Shown here piece after piece: positions 1 to 9,370 of a stretch of DNA of 64,000 bases; position 1 is the stretch's first letter; every line of letters begins with the position of its first letter. Location: NCBI RefSeq assembly GCF_004352845.1, contig NZ_SJRX01000003.1:310001-374000 (forward strand). Direction: 5' to 3'. The DNA comes from Luteimonas terricola (GTDB lineage: Bacteria; Pseudomonadota; Gammaproteobacteria; Xanthomonadales; Xanthomonadaceae). The notes beneath the pieces are model-generated. The model searched no databases and was not told where the DNA came from. It worked only from the letters and a program-made list of their open reading frames with translations. The translations under genes and the position numbers were made by a program.

Positions 1-140
1 TCGCGGGCGCGGTCGGACGTCGGCCGCAGGCCTGGCGCCCGGGCCACCGGAAGCTTCGAACCGCGCCAGCGCCCACCGATGATGCGCACGCTGCCGGGGA
101 GCGTGGAGCGGGAAGGAGCGCGCGGGGCCGGTGGTACCAT
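1..140 (-). CDS. rsmD: 16S rRNA (guanine966-N2)-methyltransferase RsmD, N-terminal fragment
   Basis: Only the first 46 codons lie in the window; the gene runs off the left edge. Translated from the ATG at 138-140 on the minus strand it contains GSVRIIGGRWRGSKLPV followed by GLRPTSDRAR. This is the conserved N-terminus of RsmD, the SAM-dependent enzyme that methylates G966 of 16S rRNA. The catalytic part lies outside the window. It is divergent from ftsY with about 65 bp between start codons, a common rsmD-ftsY arrangement in proteobacteria. The fragment is too short to be in a standard ORF list but is recognisable from these motifs. Confidence 0.85.
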   Translation of the reverse strand, partial: MVPPAPRAPSRSTLPGSVRIIGGRWRGSKLPVARAPGLRPTSDRAR

Positions 141-205
141 GGCGCCGCATTGTCCGCGCTTGCGCAGCGCTGCGCATCCCTCCCCCTTCCCCTGGTCCGT
201 TCGCG

Positions 206-1395
<1,190 letters not shown>

Positions 1396-1399
<4 letters not shown>

Positions 1400-2640
1400 G
1401 CCTTCGCCGCGGGCTCGTGCTCGCCGCGGGCGCCGTCGCCATCGTGCTGCTGCTGGCCGCGCTGGCGGCGGCGATGCTGATGCAGCCGCAGCGCCTCGCG
1501 CGCCTGGTGCTGGGCAGCGTGGGCGACGGCCTGCGGCTGGAGATCGATTTCGAAGGCGAGGCGCGGTACCGGCTGCGCGGCACGCCGATGCTTGAAGTAC
1601 ACGATGTCGTGGCGCGCCGCCCGGGCGACGATGAACCCCTGCTCCGCGCCGCCCGCGTCCTGGTGTCGCTGCCGTGGTCGACCGTGCGCGACCGCAGCGC
1701 ACCACTGGTCCTGCAGCACATCGAACTCGACTCCCCCGCGCTCGACCTGCCGCGGCTGCAGGATTGGTTGGCCTCCCGCCCGCCGGGCGCCGGAGGCCTT
1801 CCGACCCTGTCCGAAGGAATCACGGTGCGCGACGGGCGCATGCTGGCCGAAGGCTGGGAGCTGCGCGGCCTTGAACTGCGATTGCCCCGCTTCGCCGCCG
1901 ATGCGCCGCTGGCCATCGCCGTCGCCGGCACCCTGGCGATGGCACCGCCCACCCTCGTCCACTTCGATCTGCACCTCGCGGCGACGCGCCCGGCCAACGG
2001 CGCCGGCATCGGTGCGCGCGGGCAGGTGCGCGTGGAACACGAAGGCTGGCAGCTTCCCGCTTTCGTCACCGCCTCGGGACCGCTGCATTCGGGCGATGGC
2101 AGCTGGCGCATCGCCCCGCTGCGCTTCGGAGCGTCCGCCGAATACCGCGGCGAAGGCGAGCCCCTGCCCTTCACCCTGGGCGCGCACGGCCCGCTGCGGC
2201 TTCGCGACGGCACCTGGACGCTGGTACCGGCAATCGTGGCGCTGCGCGGCGAAGGCGTCGTGCCCGCACTTGATGCGCACGGCCGCGCAGCGCTGGGCGG
2301 CGCGCTGCTGCTGGAGCTTGCGGGTGCGATGCCGGCCTGGCCGGATGGCTGGCCCGCGCTGCCGATGCCGCTGCGCGCGTCCACTTCGCCGGTCGCCATC
2401 GAACTCGCCTACGCGGGCGCACGCGACCTGTCCGATCCCGTCACCCTGCGCATGGAGCGCGACAGCGCCCGCGCCGAGGCCCAGGCGCGCATTGCCGAAC
2501 TCTTCGACTGGGTGGACGCGGCCGCCACGGGCACCCCGCTGCCGCCCCTGCGCGCCCGCGCCAGCGCGCCGCGCGTCGAGATCCCCGGCGGCGTGCTGGA
2601 AGGCGTCGAGATCGGCATCGAACCGGACGGCGCACCGTGA
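1396..2640 (+). CDS. AsmA-like membrane-anchored protein
   Basis: The 414-residue protein starts at a GTG that overlaps the ftsY stop by 4 bases. It has a single N-terminal hydrophobic segment (about residues 6-28), then a long periplasmic region of alternating beta-type sequence. The early 'LARLVLGSVGDGLRLEIDFEGEARYRLRGTPML' type of composition resembles the N-terminal part of AsmA-family proteins, which are linked to outer-membrane lipid transport and assembly. It is short for AsmA proper (about 600 residues), so it may be a small or divergent member. The position between ftsY and mutY with 4-base overlaps on both sides supports it as a real gene rather than a shadow. Confidence 0.7.
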
Positions 2641-3716
2641 ACCCTTCAACCGTCGACGCCTTCACGGCGCCACTGCTGGCCTGGTTCGACGTCCATGGCC
2701 GCCACGACCTGCCCTGGCTGCACCCGCGCACGCCGTACCGCGTCTGGCTGTCGGAAATCATGCTGCAGCAGACCCAGGTGCGCGTGGTCGTGCCCTACTT
2801 CGAACGCTTCGTCGCCGCCCTGCCCGACGTGGCGGCGCTCGGCGCGGCGCCGCTGGACGACGTGCTCGGCCTCTGGTCCGGGCTGGGCTACTACGCCCGC
2901 GCACGCAACCTGCACGCTGCCGCCCGCGCCTGCGTCGAACTCCACGGCGGTGCGCTTCCGCGCGACTTCGCGGCCCTGCTCGCCCTGCCCGGCATCGGCC
3001 GCAGCACCGCCGGCGCCATCCTCGCCCAGGCCTGGGGCGAGCGCTTCGCGATCCTCGACGGCAACGTCAAGCGGGTGCTCGCCCGCTACCACGGGATCGA
3101 AGGCTGGCCCGGGCAGTCGACGGTCGAGAAGCAGCTGTGGCAGCGGGCACAGGAACACCTGCCGCCGGCGCGCCTGGCCGATTACACCCAGGCGCAGATG
3201 GACCTCGGCGCCACCCTGTGCACGCGCCACTCGCCGGCCTGCGCGGACTGCCCGCTGCAGGACGGGTGCGCCGCATATGCGCAGGGACGCACGGACGAAC
3301 TGCCCACGCCGAAGCCCGGCAAGCCACTGCCCACCCGTGAAGCGATGCTCCTGCTGCTGCGCGACGCCGAAGGCCGCGTCCTCATGCAGCGTCGCCCACC
3401 CGTGGGCGTATGGGCACAGCTCTGGTCGCTGCCCCAGGCCGAAGACTGCGAAGCGGCGCGCGACTGGTTCACGGCCCACGTCGACGGCGACTACGCACGC
3501 GGCGAAGCGCTGGACACCATCGCCCACGCCTTCAGCCACTACCGCTTCAACATGCACCCGCGGCGCTGGCAGGCGGTCGCTACCGCGGCCACGGTGCGCG
3601 ACAATGAAGACCTGCGCTGGGTCCCGCGCGACGCGCTTGCCGGCCTCGGCATCCCCGCGCCCGTGCGGACGCTCATCGAAGCGCAGTTCGATCCACCCCA
3701 GGAGAACCAGCCGTGA
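2637..3716 (+). CDS. mutY: A/G-specific adenine DNA glycosylase MutY
   Basis: Removes adenine mispaired with 8-oxoguanine in base-excision repair. The N-terminal part carries the catalytic Glu in [11 protein letters not shown], then the helix-hairpin-helix [13 protein letters not shown] with the Asp of [15 protein letters not shown] four-cysteine Fe-S loop ([17 protein letters not shown]) sits near residues 197-213. The C-terminal half is the NUDIX-like 8-oxoG recognition domain (about 235-350). The length of 359 is normal. The start is a GTG overlapping the stop of the AsmA-like gene, and its own stop overlaps the GTG of yggX, so the three are probably translated from one message. Confidence 0.95.
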   Translation: MNPSTVDAFTAPLLAWFDVHGRHDLPWLHPRTPYRVWLSEIMLQQTQVRVVVPYFERFVAALPDVAALGAAPLDDVLGLWSGLGYYARARNLHAAARACVELHGGALPRDFAALLALPGIGRSTAGAILAQAWGERFAILDGNVKRVLARYHGIEGWPGQSTVEKQLWQRAQEHLPPARLADYTQAQMDLGATLCTRHSPACADCPLQDGCAAYAQGRTDELPTPKPGKPLPTREAMLLLLRDAEGRVLMQRRPPVGVWAQLWSLPQAEDCEAARDWFTAHVDGDYARGEALDTIAHAFSHYRFNMHPRRWQAVATAATVRDNEDLRWVPRDALAGLGIPAPVRTLIEAQFDPPQENQP

Positions 3717-3988
3717 GCCGCATCATCCACTGCGAATACGAGAAGCGCGAGACCGAAGGCCTCGACTTCGTGCCCTGGCCGGGCGAACTCGGCAAGCGCG
3801 TGTTCGCCGGCATCGGAAAAACCGCCTGGGGCGCGTGGCTCGCGCACCAGACGATGTTGATCAACGAGAACCGGCTGTCGCCGATGGACCCAGAGCACCG
3901 CGCGTTCCTGGAGCGCGAGATGGAGAAGTTCCTGTTCGGCGGCGGCGCCGAGAAGCCCGCCGGCTACGTGCCTGACGGCGAAGCCTGA
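3713..3988 (+). CDS. yggX: Probable Fe(2+)-trafficking protein YggX
   Basis: Small 91-residue cytosolic protein of the YggX family, which protects Fe-S enzymes from oxidative damage; the mutY-yggX pairing is widespread and fits MutY being an Fe-S enzyme. The N-terminal [23 protein letters not shown] is the family signature, including the conserved Cys, and the following [15 protein letters not shown] segment matches as well. The GTG start overlaps the mutY stop by four bases. The last 25 bases overlap the 3' end of the convergent lipoprotein gene on the minus strand. Confidence 0.95.
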   Translation: MSRIIHCEYEKRETEGLDFVPWPGELGKRVFAGIGKTAWGAWLAHQTMLINENRLSPMDPEHRAFLEREMEKFLFGGGAEKPAGYVPDGEA

Positions 3989-4416
3989 GCCTCGTCGCGG
4001 GCGGTCTTCTCCGCTGCCTTGATCCTGGCCGTGTCGAGCTCGCGGATCTCCCGGATCCTGCACGGCATCTGGATCGAGCTGCGGTTGTGCACCATCACCT
4101 TGTCGAAGCCCGCGTACACGCGGCTGGCCTGGCTGGTCAGGCTGATGACCGGAGTGAAGTCGATGTCCTGGCAGCGGCCGGCGAAGGTGAGCAGCCAGGC
4201 CTCCCTGGGCCGGGTCCAGACGGCGATATTGGTGTCGTCGATCGGCGTCCAGCCGCTGATGCGGCCGAGGTAGCTGAAGCTGCTCACCGGCTCGCCAGCG
4301 GCGTCTTCGTAGACGGCAAGCTTCTGGGCCTCGCTCATCGACCCGGTGCTTGCGCAGCCCGGCAGCACCAGCAACCCACACAGCGCGGCGGCAGCCGCGA
4401 CCATCCTGACGTTCAT
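3964..4416 (-). CDS. Small lipoprotein (DUF6491-like)
   Basis: Protein of 150 residues with a lipoprotein signal: a hydrophobic stretch ending LLVLPGCAS, so Cys21 is the likely lipidated residue. The mature part includes two further cysteines (GRCQDID, MPCRIRE) that could form a disulfide. The sequence pattern, with [17 protein letters not shown] and a late [11 protein letters not shown] block, resembles the small lipoproteins grouped as DUF6491 that are common in Xanthomonadaceae. The function is unknown. A clear Shine-Dalgarno (GGGAGGA) precedes the ATG. It converges with yggX, with a 25-base tail overlap. Confidence 0.75.
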   Translation of the reverse strand: MNVRMVAAAAALCGLLVLPGCASTGSMSEAQKLAVYEDAAGEPVSSFSYLGRISGWTPIDDTNIAVWTRPREAWLLTFAGRCQDIDFTPVISLTSQASRVYAGFDKVMVHNRSSIQMPCRIREIRELDTARIKAAEKTARDEAQASPSGT

Positions 4417-4525
4417 GCTGTCCTCCCGCCGCGCAGGGCGGCATCGAATACCCGAATGGGGATCATCGCGCAGGCTGCATCCAGCCGCGGCCTTGCCGCG
4501 GACAGCGTTCAGCCGGGATATGGCC

Positions 4526-4555
4526 TTGCCTCGCCCGCGGCCGCTCCCGTATCAT
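4526..4555 (+). promoter_or_regulatory. Likely promoter of tRNA-Phe
   Basis: TTGCCT at 4526-4531 and TATCAT at 4550-4555 with 18 bases between, placing transcription start about 9 bases before the mature tRNA 5' end. Sequence match only. Confidence 0.5.
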
Positions 4556-4570
4556 TCCGTGCTCGCCAGT

Positions 4571-4646
4571 GGCCGGGTAGCTCAGTTGGTAGAGCAGGGG
4601 ATTGAAAATCCCCGTGTCGGGGGTTCGATTCCCTCCCCGGCCACCA
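4571..4646 (+). tRNA. tRNA-Phe (GAA)
   Basis: A 76-base cloverleaf. The acceptor arms GGCCGGG and CCCGGCC pair perfectly, the anticodon loop ATTGAAAAT gives GAA, the T arm has GGTTCGATTCC, and the CCA is encoded. Confidence 0.97.
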
Positions 4647-4664
4647 CAAAGATCAGGCGGTTAC

Positions 4665-4694
4665 AAAAAAAGGGCCCGAGGGCCCTTTTTCTTT
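4665..4694 (+). terminator. Rho-independent terminator after tRNA-Phe
   Basis: AAAAGGGCCC-GA-GGGCCCTTTTT hairpin directly downstream of the tRNA. The A-run before and T-run after make it potentially bidirectional. Confidence 0.85.
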
Positions 4695-4764
4695 GTCCGG
4701 CAGTTGTCCGACTGGCGACCGCCTTGATGTCGAGGGCAGACATCATTGCCCCCCAAACGAACAA

Positions 4765-4779
4765 CCCGCGCTCGGCGGG
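4765..4779 (-). terminator. Possible terminator of hicAB
   Basis: A short GC stem (CCCGC/GCGGG with a five-base loop, read on the minus strand) followed by a T-rich stretch, 32 bases past the hicB stop. The stem is short, so this is tentative. Confidence 0.4.
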
Positions 4780-4810
4780 GTCTTCCTTTACTTGTCTTGT
4801 AGACTTTCGA

Positions 4811-5197
4811 TCAGCCTATAGCCATGTGGGCGATGTAGCTGGACCGAGACTCCCCAAGCTCCTTTGCCTTGGCGTCCAGGCGCCTCAATACACGCCGCGG
4901 CAGCGTGATGTTCACGCGCTCCACGGTGTCATCCAGCAAGGCCGGGTCTACAGTGATGGTCCCAACCAGCCAGCCCTGAAAGTCGCCCTTCTCCATGGCG
5001 TCCTGCATCGAGGACGGACGGGGAATGATGCGGCCGGCATCCAGGGCGGCATCCATCCACGCAGCCGCCGCTTCTTCCACGGCAATCATCGCTTCGTCCA
5101 GCGTGTCGCCGGCAGAAAAACAGCCGGGAAGATCGGGGACAGCCACGCCCCAGGCGGTGTTCTCGTCACCTGCTTCGATCATGATGGGATAACGCAT
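4811..5197 (-). CDS. hicB: HicB-family antitoxin with ribbon-helix-helix domain
   Basis: Antitoxin that binds and neutralises HicA and represses the operon. The N-terminal half (about 1-70) is the partial RNase H-like HicB fold with the diagnostic GVAVPDLPGCFSAGDTLDEA motif. The C-terminus (VERVNITLPRRVLRRLDAKA to residue 128) is a ribbon-helix-helix DNA-binding segment. The frame is open further upstream, but the ATG at 5197 is chosen because AGGAG lies just before it and because earlier codons would overlap hicA. It lies 8 bases downstream of hicA. Confidence 0.93.
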   Translation of the reverse strand: MRYPIMIEAGDENTAWGVAVPDLPGCFSAGDTLDEAMIAVEEAAAAWMDAALDAGRIIPRPSSMQDAMEKGDFQGWLVGTITVDPALLDDTVERVNITLPRRVLRRLDAKAKELGESRSSYIAHMAIG

Positions 5198-5205
5198 ATT
5201 GGCTC

Positions 5206-5388
5206 CTACTTCAGCCCCGCCAGCTTGCGGAGATTGCTCACCAGCCGCTTCCCAAGATCTTTCCTGGGATGTGGCACAGAGATGATGTTGGGGTTCTTCG
5301 GGTGGACATACACATGATGTGAGCCGCGGACTCGGTCCTGCGTCCAGCCGTTCGCTTCCAGCTCCTTGATGAGTTCGGCGCTCTTCAT
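5206..5388 (-). CDS. hicA: HicA-family mRNA interferase toxin
   Basis: Sixty-residue toxin of the HicA family, which cleaves mRNA in a ribosome-independent way. The whole family fold is present: MKSAELIKELEANGWTQ, then RGSHHVYVHP with the catalytic His, and SVPHPRKDLGKRLVSNLRKLAGL. The ATG at 5388 gives the standard family N-terminus; an upstream in-frame start would add a non-conserved 11-residue leader. No Shine-Dalgarno precedes it and the palindrome described next ends only two bases upstream, so the message may be nearly leaderless. The toxin gene comes first, which is the typical hicAB order. Confidence 0.93.
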   Translation of the reverse strand: MKSAELIKELEANGWTQDRVRGSHHVYVHPKNPNIISVPHPRKDLGKRLVSNLRKLAGLK

Positions 5389-5390
5389 CA

Positions 5391-5407
5391 GTGTGTATGG
5401 TACACAC
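5391..5407. promoter_or_regulatory. Perfect palindrome at the hicA start, putative HicB operator
   Basis: GTGTGTA-TGG-TACACAC: 7-base arms pair perfectly around a 3-base centre, 2 bases from the hicA ATG. On the minus strand it overlaps a candidate -10 (TACCAT) that lies 18 bases from a TTGCCG -35. HicB proteins with a ribbon-helix-helix domain repress their own promoter, so an operator here is expected. The protein-DNA link is inferred. Confidence 0.65.
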
Positions 5408-5477
5408 CAGATGACGGGCACGGCAACTGCCCCGCGATTCTCAATCCTCGTGCCGCAGCCCGCGTTAACCTGTGCCG

Positions 5478-6761
5478 ATGCCGCCCTTTCCCGATCCCCG
5501 CGAAGCCGCGCTGCGCCGCCGCAAGGCGATCGCCCTCGGGTTGCTGGGGGGCGCGGGTCTCGGCCTGGTGGTGGTCTCGGTGTTCGAGGCCACCCATCCG
5601 CACTGGGCCTTCGGTTTCCTCGCCGCGGTGTTCGAGGCGGCCCTGGTCGGCGGCCTGGCGGACTGGTTCGCGGTGGTCGCGCTGTTCCGGCACCCGCTGG
5701 GGATGGCCTGGATTCCGCATACGGCGATCATCCCTTCGAAGAAGGACGCGCTGGGCGCCAGCCTCGCGGACTTCATCTGCGACCACTTCCTCGGCACCCG
5801 CCAGGTGGCGGACAAGCTGCACACGATGGATATCGCAGGCTCGGTCGCGGACAAGCTCGCCGACTCCGCCTTCTCGCAGACCATGGGCCGCGCGCTGGCC
5901 AATGCCCTGCCCCGCATCCTCGACGCGCTCGACAGCGAGGAGCTGCATCGATTCCTGCACCGCCTCGCCGATACCCGCCTGCGCCAGGTCGACCTGTCGG
6001 GCGCGGTCGCGGTGGTGCTGCGCCAGCTCATCGACGAAGGCCGCCACCAGGCCCTGGTCGACGCCGGCCTGGCCTATGCCGGCGAGGTGCTGGCCGCGCC
6101 CGGCACCCACGAGCGCGTGTCGGAGATGGCTTCGCGCGAGCTGTGGAAAGTGCTGCGCTACCTGAAGCTCGAAGGCGTGGTCGCCGACAGGGTCGCGGAC
6201 AAGCTGGTGGCGGGCATGACCGGCATGGTCAAGGACATGGCCACCGACCGCGACCACGAGGTGCGGCAGCGCATCGGCGACGAGTTCGAGCGGCTGATCC
6301 TGCGCTTCGAAGGCGACCCGGCGCTGCGCGAGCGCGTGAACGCCTTCCGCGACCAATTGATCGAGGACTCGGACCTCTCGCGCTACCTGCGCAGCCTGTG
6401 GCGCGACCTGGCGACCTGGATCCGCGAGGACGTCGAGCGCGACGACTCCGCCATCGCCGCGCGCATCTCGAGCGTCGGCGCCGGACTGGGCGCACGGCTG
6501 GCGGCCGACGACGACATCCGCGCGTGGATCAACGGCGGCATCATCGATCTGGTGCTGCCCGAGGTCGAGCGCTACCGCGAGGGCATCCGCGAGTTCATCG
6601 TCGAACGCGTGCACCAGTGGAGCGCCGACGAACTCACCCGCGAACTGGAGCTGGCGGTGGGCTCGGACCTGCAGTTCATCCGCTACAACGGCACCGCGGT
6701 GGGCGCGCTGATCGGCGGCGTGCTGTACGGGCTGGTGCACGCGATCCAGCGTCTGGTCTGA
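5478..6761 (+). CDS. DUF445 family inner-membrane protein
   Basis: The 427-residue protein belongs to the DUF445 (YjiN) family, whose function is not established. It has an N-terminal membrane hairpin (AIALGLLGGAGLGLVVVSVFE and the following AFGFLAAVFEAALVGGLADW) and the family signature GGLADWFAVVALFRHPLG followed by IPHTAIIPSKK. A long, charged helical middle (about 90-390) follows, and a C-terminal membrane segment (NGTAVGALIGGVLYGLVHAI). This membrane-helices-membrane layout is typical of the family. The ATG at 5478 is preferred over the in-frame GTG six bases upstream. Confidence 0.88.
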   Translation: MPPFPDPREAALRRRKAIALGLLGGAGLGLVVVSVFEATHPHWAFGFLAAVFEAALVGGLADWFAVVALFRHPLGMAWIPHTAIIPSKKDALGASLADFICDHFLGTRQVADKLHTMDIAGSVADKLADSAFSQTMGRALANALPRILDALDSEELHRFLHRLADTRLRQVDLSGAVAVVLRQLIDEGRHQALVDAGLAYAGEVLAAPGTHERVSEMASRELWKVLRYLKLEGVVADRVADKLVAGMTGMVKDMATDRDHEVRQRIGDEFERLILRFEGDPALRERVNAFRDQLIEDSDLSRYLRSLWRDLATWIREDVERDDSAIAARISSVGAGLGARLAADDDIRAWINGGIIDLVLPEVERYREGIREFIVERVHQWSADELTRELELAVGSDLQFIRYNGTAVGALIGGVLYGLVHAIQRLV

Positions 6762-6804
6762 GCGCCGTGGCGTCCGGCGCCACGGCAGGTTTGCCGCCGG
6801 CGCC

Positions 6805-6984
6805 TCAGGACGACTTGCGCCCGGATCCCGACTTCTTCCCGCCGCCGTCCTGCTTGTTCACCGTCGCCCAGGCGATGCGCTCGGCGTCGTCCTTCGAGCG
6901 GCCCTGCTCGCGCTCGCTCTCCTCGATGTGTTCGGCCTGGCGCTTCTGCTTGTCGGTATAGGCCGATTTGTCTCCGCGGCTCAT
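6805..6984 (-). CDS. Small KGG-type stress protein
   Basis: A 59-residue hydrophilic protein, MSRGDKSAYTDKQKRQAEHI at the start, an AERIAWATVNKQ core, and a C-terminal Gly/Lys/Ser tail (DGGGKKSGSGRKSS). Close relatives are often annotated 'plasmid stabilization protein' or general stress small proteins; no biochemical role is established, and that name should not be taken literally. A good Shine-Dalgarno (AAGGAGAC) precedes the ATG. It lies just downstream of the SDR gene on the same strand and is likely co-expressed with it. Confidence 0.8.
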   Translation of the reverse strand: MSRGDKSAYTDKQKRQAEHIEESEREQGRSKDDAERIAWATVNKQDGGGKKSGSGRKSS

Positions 6985-7018
6985 GGTTGTCTCCTTCAGT
7001 CAGTCCTGATGTCCTGGA

Positions 7019-8014
7019 TTACCCGCGCGGCCCGCCCATCACGGGGAGGATCACGCCGTTCACGTACGAGGACATCACCGGCGACGCCAGGAACACGAAG
7101 GCCGGTGAAATTTCCTCGGGCTGGGCCGGCCGGCCCATGTCGCTGTCCTTGCCGAACTCCGCGACGTCGGGTGCCGCCTTGTCGGCCGGGTTGAGCGGCG
7201 TCCAGACCGGGCCCGGCGCGACGCAGTTCACGCGGATGCCGCGGCCCAGCAGGTTGCTGGCCAAGGACTTCGTGAACGCATGGATCGCACCCTTGGTCGC
7301 CGAATAGTCGGGCAGCTTCGGGCTGCCGAAGATGCCGGTCTCCGACCCCGTGTTGATGATGCTGCCGCCCTCCTCCATGTGCGCCAGCGCCGCGCGCGCC
7401 ATGTGGAAACAGCCGGCGATATTGGTTTGCAGCGTCTCCTGCAGGTGCCGGTCGTCGAGGTCCTCCAGGCGCTCGACGTGCTGCTGGAAGGCGGCGTTGT
7501 TGACCAGCACGTCCAGGCGCCCGAAGGCTTTCGCCACCTTGTCCACCGCCTTCTTGCAGAACTTCGGATCGCGCACGTCACCCGCGATCACCAGGCAGCG
7601 CCGGCCCTCGACCTCGACGTGGCGGCGCGTCTCCTCCGCGTCGACGTCTTCCGCCAGGTGCAGCACAGCGACGTCCGCCCCTTCGCGGGCGAACAGCACG
7701 GCAACGGCGCGGCCGATGCCCGAGTCGCCGCCGGTGACGATCGCCGCCATGCCCTCCAGCTTGCCGCTGCCCCTGTAATCGGGTGCCTGGAAGCGCGGCT
7801 CCAATGCAAGCGCGTGTTCATTGCCCGGCTTGGCCAGGTGCTGGGCAGGCATGATGGTCGGCTGATGCCTGGTTCCGGCCTGCGCAGGCTTCTTTTTCGC
7901 GGGAGCCTTCTTCTTCGCGCGCTTCGCGGCGGCGCCGGCCTTCCGCTGGATGTCCTGCTGGCGCTCGGCGGTCTTCCCCGCGCCGCCGCCCTTGCCCGCC
8001 TTCTTCGTTGCCAT
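7019..8014 (-). CDS. SDR family oxidoreductase with Lys/Ala-rich N-terminal tail
   Basis: Short-chain dehydrogenase of the YghA / general-stress-protein-39 type: cofactor motif TGGDSGIGRAV near residue 90, NNAAF in place of NNAG, the catalytic YSATK, and a late RVNCVAPGPVWTPL. The substrate is unknown. The first about 50 residues are a separate basic tail (ATKKAGKGGGAGK, then KRAKKKAPAKKKPAQ) resembling histone-H1-like sequences. The ATG at 8014 has AGCGGAGG upstream; an in-frame start 18 bases earlier is less likely. It is followed by the KGG-type gene and preceded on the same strand by Ku. Confidence 0.88.
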   Translation of the reverse strand: MATKKAGKGGGAGKTAERQQDIQRKAGAAAKRAKKKAPAKKKPAQAGTRHQPTIMPAQHLAKPGNEHALALEPRFQAPDYRGSGKLEGMAAIVTGGDSGIGRAVAVLFAREGADVAVLHLAEDVDAEETRRHVEVEGRRCLVIAGDVRDPKFCKKAVDKVAKAFGRLDVLVNNAAFQQHVERLEDLDDRHLQETLQTNIAGCFHMARAALAHMEEGGSIINTGSETGIFGSPKLPDYSATKGAIHAFTKSLASNLLGRGIRVNCVAPGPVWTPLNPADKAAPDVAEFGKDSDMGRPAQPEEISPAFVFLASPVMSSYVNGVILPVMGGPRG

Positions 8015-8155
8015 CAGCCGCCTCCGCTGCATGGATCACCGCTTGGACGCTACCCGGAACGGCGTTGGCGCACCGTCGTCGCGGCGTGCAGGCTGCATCA
8101 CACCTCAGACGCGGGCTGGGCCACTCCAGGGCGCAGCCGACGGTCGCCGCCGGCC

Positions 8156-9112
8156 TCAGCCGGCCTTGCGAGACGGGGCCTTCGTCGCCTTTCCGGTCTT
8201 CTTCTTCGCGCTCTTCGCGGCGGTCTTCTTCGCCGTTTTCTTCGCGACCTTCTTCACTGCCTTCTTCGCGGGCGTCCCTGCCGCCTTGCCACCCGTCTTC
8301 GCCGGCGTGCGGCGCTTGCTGCTGATGCTTTCCTGCAGCAGGGCCATGAAGTCGACCACGTTGGTGGCGGCATCCGCCGGCGCGTCATGGTCGTCGTCGT
8401 CGGGCTTGGCGACCACGCCCTGGGACTTCATCCGCGCGCGGATGACTTTTTCCAGACGGTCGCGAAACTCGTCCCTGTAACCCGTCGGATCCCAGTCACT
8501 GGCCATCGAATCGATGAGTTGCCTGGCCATCTCGCGCTCCTTGGTGCTGATCCGGTAATCGCCGGCGTCGCCCTCGGGCAGCCGATAGTCGGCGGGATCC
8601 ACCAGTTCCTGCGGGTAGCGCAGCAGCATCAGCACCAGGGCATCGCCCTGCGGCAGCACGGCGCACAGGTATTCGCGGGTGCGCACCACCACCCGCGCGA
8701 TGCCCGCGCGCCCGATGTCACGCAGCGTCTCGCGCAGCAGGACATACCCCTTCTCCGCCTTCTTGCCGGGCACCAGGATGTAGGGTTTCTCGTAGTACTG
8801 CGGCGGGATCGCCGCGGCGTCTATGAAGCTCTCGACCTCGACCGTCTCGCGGCTGTCCGACGCGGCGGACTTGATGTCGTCCTGCTCGAGCACCACGTAG
8901 CTGCCCTTGTCGTACTCGAAGGCCTTGACCACGTCCTTCCAGGGCACTTCCTCGCCGGTCTCGGCGTTGACCCGCTCGTAGCGCACGGGCTTGTTGTCGC
9001 GTGAATCGAGCATGCGGAAGCTCAGGTCCACCCGGCGTTCGCCGGGCATCAGCGACACAGGCACGTTGAGCAGCCCGAAGCTGAGGGTGCCGGTCCAAAT
9101 GGGGCGCGCCAT
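8156..9112 (-). CDS. ku: Non-homologous end-joining protein Ku
   Basis: Bacterial Ku, the homodimeric ring that threads onto double-strand break ends and recruits LigD. The N-terminus MARPIWTGTLSFGLLNVPVSL and the internal KDVVKAFEYDKGSYVVLEQDD and YYEKPYILVPGKKAEKGYVLLRE blocks are canonical. The core ends about residue 260; the tail beyond is very rich in Lys, Ala and Thr (for example KKAVKKVAKKTAKKTAAK), as in Ku proteins whose extended tails bind DNA. The start at 9112 removes a poorly conserved 31-codon extension. The likely partner LigD is 17 kb away on the plus strand. Confidence 0.95.
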   Translation of the reverse strand: MARPIWTGTLSFGLLNVPVSLMPGERRVDLSFRMLDSRDNKPVRYERVNAETGEEVPWKDVVKAFEYDKGSYVVLEQDDIKSAASDSRETVEVESFIDAAAIPPQYYEKPYILVPGKKAEKGYVLLRETLRDIGRAGIARVVVRTREYLCAVLPQGDALVLMLLRYPQELVDPADYRLPEGDAGDYRISTKEREMARQLIDSMASDWDPTGYRDEFRDRLEKVIRARMKSQGVVAKPDDDDHDAPADAATNVVDFMALLQESISSKRRTPAKTGGKAAGTPAKKAVKKVAKKTAKKTAAKSAKKKTGKATKAPSRKAG

Positions 9113-9212
9113 GGCGGCCTCGCGTCGAAGGGATGGACTCCGGACGCTAAATCCGCGCCGGTGACCCGGGGGTGAAACGGGCGCCGGACAGGCCTCGGGA
9201 TACATCCCGAAC

Positions 9213-9243
9213 TTGCAAGGACCCGCACCCGCTGCTGTATACT
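9213..9243 (+). promoter_or_regulatory. Candidate promoter of tRNA-Val
   Basis: TTGCAA at 9213-9218 and TATACT at 9238-9243, 19 bases apart and 13 bases before the tRNA 5' end. The -10 is good; the spacing is long. Confidence 0.45.
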
Positions 9244-9256
9244 TCGCAGCCGATTC

Positions 9257-9331
9257 GGGCGGTTAGCTCAGCGGTAGAGCATTGCCTTCACACGGCAAGG
9301 GTCGCAGGTTCGATCCCTGCACCGCCCACCA
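9257..9331 (+). tRNA. tRNA-Val (CAC)
   Basis: A 75-base cloverleaf. The acceptor GGGCGGT/ACCGCCC, the anticodon stem TTGCC/GGCAA around the loop TTCACAC (anticodon CAC), the T loop GTTCGAT and the encoded CCA are all present. Confidence 0.96.
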
Positions 9332-9340
9332 GATCCAACG

Positions 9341-9370
9341 AAAAAGGCCACCTTCGCGGGTGGCCTTTTT
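9341..9370 (+). terminator. Rho-independent terminator after tRNA-Val
   Basis: A perfect 12-base stem (AAAAAGGCCACC with GGTGGCCTTTTT) and a six-base loop, nine bases past the tRNA CCA. Confidence 0.88.

Noticed and set aside
4571..5407. HicAB as the edge of an integrative element using tRNA-Phe as attachment site
   Set aside because: No integrase is present and I found no second copy of the tRNA 3' end in the neighbourhood. hicAB alone does not show an island.
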